NCBI GenBank assembly: GCA_007122045.1
Contig: SKJM01000086.1
Span: 1-5,912 of the forward strand
DNA: 5,912 bases
Reading direction: 5' to 3'
Source of the DNA: Planctomycetales bacterium
Lineage (GTDB): Bacteria > Planctomycetota > Planctomycetia > Pirellulales > Thermoguttaceae
Positions 1-4,119 of this stretch are shown piece after piece. Below the pieces are notes generated by a model. That model was given only the letters and a program-made list of their open reading frames with translations, was not told the origin of the DNA and ran no database searches. The stretch's first letter is position 1, and each line of letters starts with the position of its first letter. A program made the position numbers and the translations under genes.

Positions 1-1570
1 CCATGCCGAACCCGAGCACGGTGAGGAACACGCCCGACTTGGCCTTCTCCTCGATCAGGCGTTCGAGGTCGCCGCGCTGGGTGATGCCGACGTTGAAGTC
101 GCCGTCGGTGCACAGGATGACGCGGTTCATGGCCTCGGGGTCGAAATGCTCCTGCGCCGTCTGGTAGGCGAGTTGGATGCCCGCACCGCCGGCCGTGCTG
201 CCTCCGGCCCGGAGGCGGTCGAGGGCGTCGAGGATCACCTGGGTTTGGTCGCCGCGCGTCGGGGGCAGCACCAGGCCGCTCGACCCGGCGTACACGACGA
301 TGGCCACGTGATCGCGTTCGTCGAGCTGCTTCGCCAGCGCCTGCATCGACCGGACGACCAGCGGTAGCCGGTTGGGCGGACGCATCGAGCCCGACACGTC
401 GATCAGAAAGACCAGGTTCAGCGGCGGGCGGACCTCGTTGTCGACCGTCCGGCCCTTCAGGGCGATCCGCACCAGCCGGTGCTCCGGGTTCCACGGGGCC
501 GAGGTCATGTCGAGGTGCGCGGCGAACGGGATGCTCCCCTCGGGCGGGTCGAGGTCGTACGGGAAGTAGTTGACCAACTCCTCCACCCGCACGGCGTCCC
601 TCGGCGGCATGCTTCCCCGGTTGAGGAACTGCCGCACGACGGCGTACGAGGCCGTATCGACGTCGATCGAGAAGGTCGACAGCGGATGGTCGGCCACGCG
701 CAGGAACTTGTTGTCGCGCAGTTCGGGGAAGTCGTCGAGGCTGGGGCTGAGGAAGGGAGGGGTAACCCCTGAGGGCGCTGGATGGTCCAAGTGGTGGTCG
801 TGAACGCCCCGACCTAGGGGCTCGACTCTAGGGTTCCACGCACGAGCGGCCCCGAAGTCGTTTGGCCCACTTTCGCGCATCATTCCCGGCGCATGTGGCT
901 TGCTGCGTGCGCCATACGCTCCTCCCTCGACAGCCCCCGACCTGGCCAGCATATCGCTTCTCGGAGCATGAGTGATGCCGAAGTCGTTCAGTTCTATCGA
1001 GGGCGGCGCTGGCCCACTCGGCGTGGGGGCAGGCTGCACCTTCGGATCGAGCGTGATCTCGATGGGCGCGAAGTCCAATGTCTCTTCTACCGCGAAATCG
1101 GCAACCCCGTCATTCAGTGCCACCAAGCCATCGGCGTACTCCTCCACCGCCGTTTCACGGTCCGCAGTCGGAACCCGGCTAAGGAACGCGTCCGCACGCC
1201 CGGCCGCTGAATCAAAGTCGGGCACCCCGGCCACTTCCCGCTCCGGGGTCCGCCAGAACAGCGTGGCGCTCACCAGCACCAGCGCCGCCGCGGCCACGGA
1301 GGCGAGCATCCACCGGGAACGCCTCCGCCCGGCGCCGGGCGGCTGCCTCGACCGGTCGAGGATGGCCTGCCGCCGGTCGGCGCCGAGTTCCGGGCCGGGC
1401 TCGTGGCGGAGCGCGTGTTGTAGCTGAACGGCGCAGGCGTGGATTTCCTTCACCAACTTGCGCACCTCGGGGTTCCGGCGGATTTCTTCGCGGACCTCGG
1501 CCCGCTGCTGCTCGTTCAACTCGTTCAGTACGTACGCGGTGTACTTCGGATCGTCGGCATTGAAGCTCAT
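1..1570 (-). CDS. Anti-sigma-like/YfbK-type VWA-domain membrane protein (3' end beyond window)
   Basis: The frame from the ATG at 1570 stays open to position 1, giving the first 523 residues. The start is set by AGGAG at 1582-1578, seven bases upstream. Residues about 6-75 are a charged helical region starting DPKYTAYVLNELNEQQRAEV, like the anti-sigma-type N-termini of planctomycete VWA proteins; no HxxxCxxC zinc motif is present (only HAC at 44-46). A single transmembrane helix follows at about 87-106. A Pro/Gly/His-rich linker runs to about 280, with NDFG twice (195-198, 237-240) and HDHHLDH at 257-263. The YfbK-type region preceding the VWA domain contains STFSIDVDTASY and VEELVNYFPYD (about 285-345). 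The VWA domain begins near 384 and has a complete MIDAS: D391-V-S393-G-S395, T459 and D489. YfbK relatives usually end in a DUF3520 domain, which would lie outside the window. Inferred role: membrane sensor and anti-sigma partner of the sigma factor encoded just upstream. Confidence 0.9.
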   Translation of the reverse strand, partial: MSFNADDPKYTAYVLNELNEQQRAEVREEIRRNPEVRKLVKEIHACAVQLQHALRHEPGPELGADRRQAILDRSRQPPGAGRRRSRWMLASVAAAALVLVSATLFWRTPEREVAGVPDFDSAAGRADAFLSRVPTADRETAVEEYADGLVALNDGVADFAVEETLDFAPIEITLDPKVQPAPTPSGPAPPSIELNDFGITHAPRSDMLARSGAVEGGAYGARSKPHAPGMMRESGPNDFGAARAWNPRVEPLGRGVHDHHLDHPAPSGVTPPFLSPSLDDFPELRDNKFLRVADHPLSTFSIDVDTASYAVVRQFLNRGSMPPRDAVRVEELVNYFPYDLDPPEGSIPFAAHLDMTSAPWNPEHRLVRIALKGRTVDNEVRPPLNLVFLIDVSGSMRPPNRLPLVVRSMQALAKQLDERDHVAIVVYAGSSGLVLPPTRGDQTQVILDALDRLRAGGSTAGGAGIQLAYQTAQEHFDPEAMNRVILCTDGDFNVGITQRGDLERLIEEKAKSGVFLTVLGFGM

Positions 1571-1590
1571 GATACGGCTCCTGTGTGTTT

Positions 1591-1726
1591 TGCTGGAGTT
1601 CACGCTCTAGCGTGCTGGATATTGTTTGTCCGGGTTTCGTACGCTAAAGCGTGAACTCCAACAGTCGATCGCACGCTAAAGCGTGAACTCCAACACTCGG
1701 TCACACGCTAGGGCGTGGACTCCAAG
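1591..1726. repeat. Palindromic repeat cluster A, four copies
   Basis: Four copies of a short element: a palindromic core CACGCTRAAGCGTG (6-bp arms around two bases) with the tail AACTCCAAC. Copy 1 (1591-1614) is on the minus strand. Copies 2 (1640-1662), 3 (1672-1694) and 4 (1704-1725) are on the plus strand. Copies 2 to 4 recur at exactly 32 bp. Copies 1 and 2 face each other with 25 bases between them and could fold into one long hairpin. Copy 4 is diverged (CTAGGG core, GGACTCC tail) and overlaps the end of the sigma factor gene. The cluster fills the gap between the sigma gene and the VWA gene. No transposase is nearby. It is REP-like in form; its function is unknown. Confidence 0.9.
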
Positions 1727-2235
1727 GGGGAATCGGTTTCTGCGCCCCGCGCCAGGTCGCGCAGGGTCTTGATGCCCACGTGAATCAGGTAGCCCACGTT
1801 GCTTTCCGAAACGTCCATCACCCGGGCGATGTCGCGGTAGCTGAGGCGCTCTTGGAACTTCAGGCGGATGGCCTCGGCCTGGCGGGCGGGCAATCGGGTC
1901 ATCAGCCGCAGCAGCAGGTGTTCGGCATCGGCCCGGTGCGCCGCCTCGGCGCCGGCGGGGTCGGGCGCGGCGAGGCTCGCGGCGTGGGAAGCGGTTAGCG
2001 GTTTCACGGGCTTCTCCTTTCGCTCGATGTCGACGACCCGGGACCGGCATACCCGGAACAGCCACGCAGCCTCGTGGCCCTCCACCTTCGCCCGATTCGC
2101 TTGGCACAGCCGGAGAAACGTTTCCTGCACGGCGTCCCGGGCGCGCTCGACCGAACCGGTCATGTTGAAGGCATACCGGCACAGCGGGCGCTCGAACCGC
2201 GCCACCAAGGAACCGATCCACTGCGCGTTCTCCAT
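1708..2235 (-). CDS. ECF-type RNA polymerase sigma factor
   Basis: A 175-residue protein with the two-domain layout of extracytoplasmic-function sigma factors. Region 2 spans about residues 8-75 and includes RPLCRYAFNMTGSVERARDA, QETFLRL and, further on, AAWLFRVCRSRVVDIER. Region 4, about residues 110-160, carries LPARQAEAIRLKFQERLSYR followed by the helix-turn-helix DIARVMDVSESNVGYLI. I chose the ATG at 2235 because GGGAG lies ten bases upstream; an in-frame TTG at 2268 would add 11 residues but has no ribosome binding site. It would direct RNA polymerase to a dedicated promoter set. The next gene on the same strand, 137 bases downstream, encodes a membrane protein with an anti-sigma-like N-terminus and is its likely partner. 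The last residues (LESTP) and the TAG stop come from a palindromic repeat copy rather than from sigma-factor sequence. No clear promoter is seen upstream. Confidence 0.92.
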   Translation of the reverse strand: MENAQWIGSLVARFERPLCRYAFNMTGSVERARDAVQETFLRLCQANRAKVEGHEAAWLFRVCRSRVVDIERKEKPVKPLTASHAASLAAPDPAGAEAAHRADAEHLLLRLMTRLPARQAEAIRLKFQERLSYRDIARVMDVSESNVGYLIHVGIKTLRDLARGAETDSPLESTP

Positions 2236-2298
2236 GGAACTCGCTCTCCCGGACTCGTTCCCCCTCAATAAGTCAACGATCCAACAACCCTTTTCTTA

Positions 2299-2310
2299 GG
2301 GATCGATCCC
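2299..2310. promoter_or_regulatory. Perfect 12-bp palindrome upstream of the sigma gene
   Basis: GGGATCGATCCC is a perfect palindrome 63 bases upstream of the chosen ATG of the sigma gene, in the only part of that intergenic region not occupied by repeats. It could be an operator for a dimeric regulator. A 12-bp palindrome in GC-rich DNA could also arise by chance, and no second copy is seen in the window. Confidence 0.25.
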
Positions 2311-2327
2311 GATTATTCCACCCACCC

Positions 2328-2486
2328 GTTGGAGTTCACACTTCAGCGTGCCGAGAGACGTCCGGCGCCGGTCGCACGCTGAAGCGTGAACGGCGCACCC
2401 GGCCTGTGAGGTTGCCGGGTGGCATTCACAGTGCAGTGTGGGGGGAAGGGGAAACGCGGTTCGCACGCTGAAGCGTGAACGCCAAC
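2328..2486. repeat. Palindromic repeat cluster B, four copies in two inverted pairs
   Basis: Same family as the cluster at 1591-1726, here mostly with a CTGAAG centre. Copies: 2328-2350 (minus), 2375-2391 (plus, tail cut short), 2421-2440 (minus, strongly diverged), 2464-2486 (plus). They form two facing pairs, 2328-2350/2375-2391 and 2421-2440/2464-2486, with 24- and 23-base gaps and core centres 38 and 37 bp apart. Each pair could form a long hairpin. The last copy ends three bases before the stop codon of the cyclic-nucleotide-binding gene, so in transcription sense the array begins immediately after that gene. It fills most of the 254-bp gap up to the sigma gene. The role (transcript end, mRNA stability, or a mobile palindrome) is not known. 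Confidence 0.88.
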
Positions 2487-2489
2487 GTC

Positions 2490-2936
2490 TCACTCCGCCT
2501 CGGCAATCTGTTGCCGGGCGGCGCGGAGGCGGCGGCGGATGACCCGGGCCATCTGCTTCATCAGCCGGAAGCCGAAGTCGGTGTCCTTGCGGCAGAGTGC
2601 GCGCAGGGGCTCCGCCTCGATGGCGAGGACCGTGGTCGGGATGCGGCACAGGCCGAGCGACGAGGTGGTGTGCGGCTCGACGACGGCCGACCACACGCCG
2701 AAATCGCCCGGCCCCAACGTGTCGAAGGTTCGCCGCATGCCGCTGGGCATCAGGTACTGGATGTCGACCCGGCCCTCCAGGACAATATAGAGATGATCCG
2801 ACTTCTGCTCGGCGCGGAACAGCAGTTCCCCGGCCTCCAGTTCCCACAGGTGGCTGATCTCGGCCACGGCCTGGAGGGTTTCGGGGGCAACGCCGTTGGC
2901 GTCGAGGTATTCGTTGAGCGCTTCGAGAATGGTCAC
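2490..2936 (-). CDS. Stand-alone cyclic-nucleotide-binding (CRP-like) domain protein
   Basis: A 148-residue protein that is almost entirely one cyclic-nucleotide-binding fold. A leading helix (LEALNEYLDANGVAPETL, residues 4-21) is followed by the beta-roll: WELEAGELLFRAEQKSDHLY at 31-50, VLEGRVDIQ at 52-60, and the LGPGDFGVWSAV phosphate-binding-cassette region at 74-85. Two closing helices end in an Arg-rich stretch (RVIRRRLRAARQQ, 131-143). There is no helix-turn-helix, so it is not a complete CRP-type transcription factor. The cassette resembles the FGWSALV type and lacks the arginine that normally contacts the cyclic-nucleotide phosphate, so cAMP binding is doubtful. I chose the GTG at 2936 because AAGGAA at 2951-2946 precedes it; the frame is open back to 3089, but that extension does not look like protein and would overlap the start of the divergent isomerase gene by two bases. 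Partner and role are unknown. Confidence 0.83.
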   Translation of the reverse strand: MTILEALNEYLDANGVAPETLQAVAEISHLWELEAGELLFRAEQKSDHLYIVLEGRVDIQYLMPSGMRRTFDTLGPGDFGVWSAVVEPHTTSSLGLCRIPTTVLAIEAEPLRALCRKDTDFGFRLMKQMARVIRRRLRAARQQIAEAE

Positions 2937-3005
2937 GGCGGGAGGTTCCTTCGGCGGCGCCCGGCGGGTAGAATCGGCGGGCGGTGCGATGTTCAAAACA
3001 GGCAG

Positions 3006-3011
3006 TATAAT
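3006..3011 (+). promoter_or_regulatory. Possible -10 hexamer for the isomerase gene
   Basis: A perfect TATAAT lies 76 bases upstream of the isomerase ATG in the 151-bp region between divergent genes, in otherwise GC-rich sequence. No good -35 box is found at 16-18 bases (GGTGCG region), and no TG precedes it as in extended -10 promoters. TTCAAA at 2992-2997 is too close. Position and rarity of the hexamer support it; the missing -35 argues against strong activity without an activator. Confidence 0.35.
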
Positions 3012-3022
3012 GTTCCCGGCCC

Positions 3023-3050
3023 GCAAGGCAAGTGGGCCCTGCTGCCTTGC
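3023..3050. promoter_or_regulatory. 8-bp inverted repeat between the divergent genes
   Basis: GCAAGGCA (3023-3030) and TGCCTTGC (3043-3050) are perfect inverted arms around a 12-base loop that itself contains the palindrome GGGCCC. The element starts 12 bases after the TATAAT at 3006-3011 and ends 37 bases before the isomerase ATG. If that hexamer is used, the element would sit at the very 5' end of the mRNA as a hairpin, or act as an operator. Function is inferred from position only. Confidence 0.35.
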
Positions 3051-3087
3051 ACCGCGCCGGTCAATCGTCCAGAATAGGGTTTCAGCC

Positions 3088-3927
3088 ATGGAACTGGGTA
3101 TTCACGTCGGAACCTTTCGGCGGTCCACGATCGAGGAGTCACTGCAGGCCGTGCTCGATCACGGGCTGCAGTACGTGCACCTGAGCCTGAAGCGTCCCGG
3201 GGGCCCCCCCGCCGCCGACGCGGTCGATCCCCTGCTGGCCGCGGAGGCCGCGCGGGTGCTGGTCGAAACGGGCCTGCGCGCCGCCTCGCTTTCCGGCACG
3301 TTCAACATGGCCCACCCGGACCCGTCGGTCCGGCGGCGCGGCTTGGCGTGGCTGGGCGAGGTGGCGCCGCTGGCGGAGCACTTCGGCGCCCCCATCGTCT
3401 CCCTGTGCACCGGCACACGGAACGCCGAAAGCATGTGGCGCGGGCATCCGGACAACGCATCGCCGGAGGCCTGGCGCGACTTCACCGAGACGCTGGAAGA
3501 GGCGCTTCCACTTGCCGAGCGTTACGGCGTGGCATTGGGCATCGAGCCGGAGCCGGCCAACGTGGTCGACGGCCCCCAGAAGGCCCGGCGCCTGCTCGAC
3601 GAGTTCGCATCGCCGCGCCTGAAGATCATCTTCGACCCGGCGAACCTGGTGGGGCCGCAGTCGCTCGGCGACCCGTGGGCCGCAATCGACGAAGGGTTCG
3701 ACCTGCTGGGGCCCGACGTCGTCCTGGCCCACGCCAAGGAGCTTGCCGCCGACGGGACTGCGGGGGGGTTGGCCCCCGGCGCAGGCGTGATCGACTGGCG
3801 GCACGTGTTCGACCGGCTCCGGCAGGCGGGGTTCGACGGCTGCGTGGTGCTCCACAGCCTCGAGGAGGCCGACGTGCGCACGGCCGTGCGGTTCCTAGCT
3901 CGCTGTATGGCCGGGGAGGGGGGCTAA
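3088..3927 (+). CDS. Xylose-isomerase-like TIM-barrel protein (sugar phosphate isomerase/epimerase family)
   Basis: A 279-residue protein of the AP endonuclease 2/xylose isomerase-like TIM-barrel family. It starts on the first beta strand (MELGIHVGTFRRSTIEESLQ). The usual metal-site positions can be followed: E153 in GIEPEPANVVDG, D183 in IIFDPANLV and H215 in LAHAKEL. The last site, normally a glutamate on the final strand, reads VVLHSLEE (253-260), so H256 or E259/E260 would have to serve. I chose the ATG at 3088 because the barrel begins there; the open frame reaches back to 2896, but that part is the reverse of the neighbouring gene. The ribosome binding site is weak (AGGG at about 3076-3079). 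Family members interconvert ketoses and aldoses or epimerise sugars and inositols; the substrate cannot be deduced. The sulfatase gene follows after 192 bases, which suggests carbohydrate catabolism. Cytoplasmic; no signal peptide. Confidence 0.88.
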   Translation: MELGIHVGTFRRSTIEESLQAVLDHGLQYVHLSLKRPGGPPAADAVDPLLAAEAARVLVETGLRAASLSGTFNMAHPDPSVRRRGLAWLGEVAPLAEHFGAPIVSLCTGTRNAESMWRGHPDNASPEAWRDFTETLEEALPLAERYGVALGIEPEPANVVDGPQKARRLLDEFASPRLKIIFDPANLVGPQSLGDPWAAIDEGFDLLGPDVVLAHAKELAADGTAGGLAPGAGVIDWRHVFDRLRQAGFDGCVVLHSLEEADVRTAVRFLARCMAGEGG

Positions 3928-3956
3928 CGGTGCGCTCAGAAATAACTTGAACAAAT

Positions 3957-4017
3957 TGTAGTAGGCACACGCCGTGTGCCGTTCGCAAATTTCGGCACAC
4001 GGCGTGTGCCTACTACA
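3957..4017. repeat. Perfect 25-bp inverted repeat of nested palindromes
   Basis: Arms at 3957-3981 and 3993-4017 are perfect reverse complements around an 11-base A/T-rich loop. Each arm contains its own palindrome, GGCACACGCCGTGTGCC (3964-3980) and its complement (3994-4010), with 7-bp stems, so the DNA or RNA can fold either as one 25-bp hairpin or as two small ones. The element starts 29 bases after the isomerase stop codon. It is a different family from the CACGCT repeats in the left half but has the same design: facing copies of a short palindrome with a GTAGTA/TACTAC tail. No run of T follows on the plus strand, so it is not a classical intrinsic terminator. Confidence 0.92.
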
Positions 4018-4042
4018 CTGCCCTAACGGGAGGCCTTTAGCC

Positions 4043-4081
4043 ATGAAGGGAATCGGACGGCCCGTTTCCGAGGGGCTTTGA
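4043..4081 (+). other. Possible 12-residue leader peptide ORF upstream of the sulfatase
   Basis: ATG at 4043 opens a 12-codon frame (MKGIGRPVSEGL) ending in TGA at 4079-4081. A strong GGGAGG at 4028-4033 lies nine bases before the ATG. The frame differs from that of the sulfatase, whose ATG is 38 bases further on. The stop codon falls in the loop of a small GC hairpin (4072-4087). The arrangement would allow translation of the leader to influence the sulfatase gene, but the peptide has no run of one amino acid typical of attenuators. It may be chance. Confidence 0.25.
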
Positions 4082-4087
4082 CGCCCC
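4072..4087 (+). other. Small GC hairpin in the sulfatase leader
   Basis: GGGGC (4072-4076) pairs with GCCCC (4083-4087) around TTTGAC. It lies 32 bases before the sulfatase ATG and encloses the stop codon of the small upstream frame. Five G-C pairs make it stable enough to matter, but no T-run follows, so it is not a terminator by sequence. Confidence 0.3.
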
Positions 4088-4119
4088 ATACGCAACTCGA
4101 ACTCGAAGGGAGAAATCGC

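Noticed and set aside
972..1427. Plus-strand frames at 893-1210 and 972-1427
   Set aside because: They lie opposite the linker and N-terminus of the VWA protein, whose minus-strand frame is continuous with recognisable domains on both sides.
1640..1725. Regularly spaced repeats that might be read as a short CRISPR array
   Set aside because: The spacers are only 9-10 bases and similar to each other, the repeats occur in both orientations in the region, and no cas gene is present.
1676..2221. Minus-strand frame of 181 codons overlapping the sigma gene, ending in LEFTL
   Set aside because: It is out of frame with the sigma-factor motifs and Arg/Pro-rich; its ending is translated palindromic repeat.
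2236..2268. TTG start at 2268 for the sigma factor, and a GGAAC motif near 2255-2259 as an ECF-type -35 box
   Set aside because: The TTG has no ribosome binding site. The GGAAC is so close to the ATG at 2235 that transcription would start inside the gene.
2475..3077. Plus-strand frame of 200 codons opposite the cyclic-nucleotide-binding gene
   Set aside because: No recognisable motifs; begins inside a repeat and mirrors the real minus-strand gene.
2896..3087. N-terminal extension of the isomerase back to an ATG at 2896
   Set aside because: The extra 64 residues are the reverse of the neighbouring gene and its upstream region; the TIM-barrel fold starts at the ATG at 3088.
3957..4020. Intrinsic terminator for the isomerase gene
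   Set aside because: The hairpin is very strong but no T-run follows on the plus strand and only scattered T on the minus strand, so I list it as a repeat. A role in 3'-end formation is still possible.
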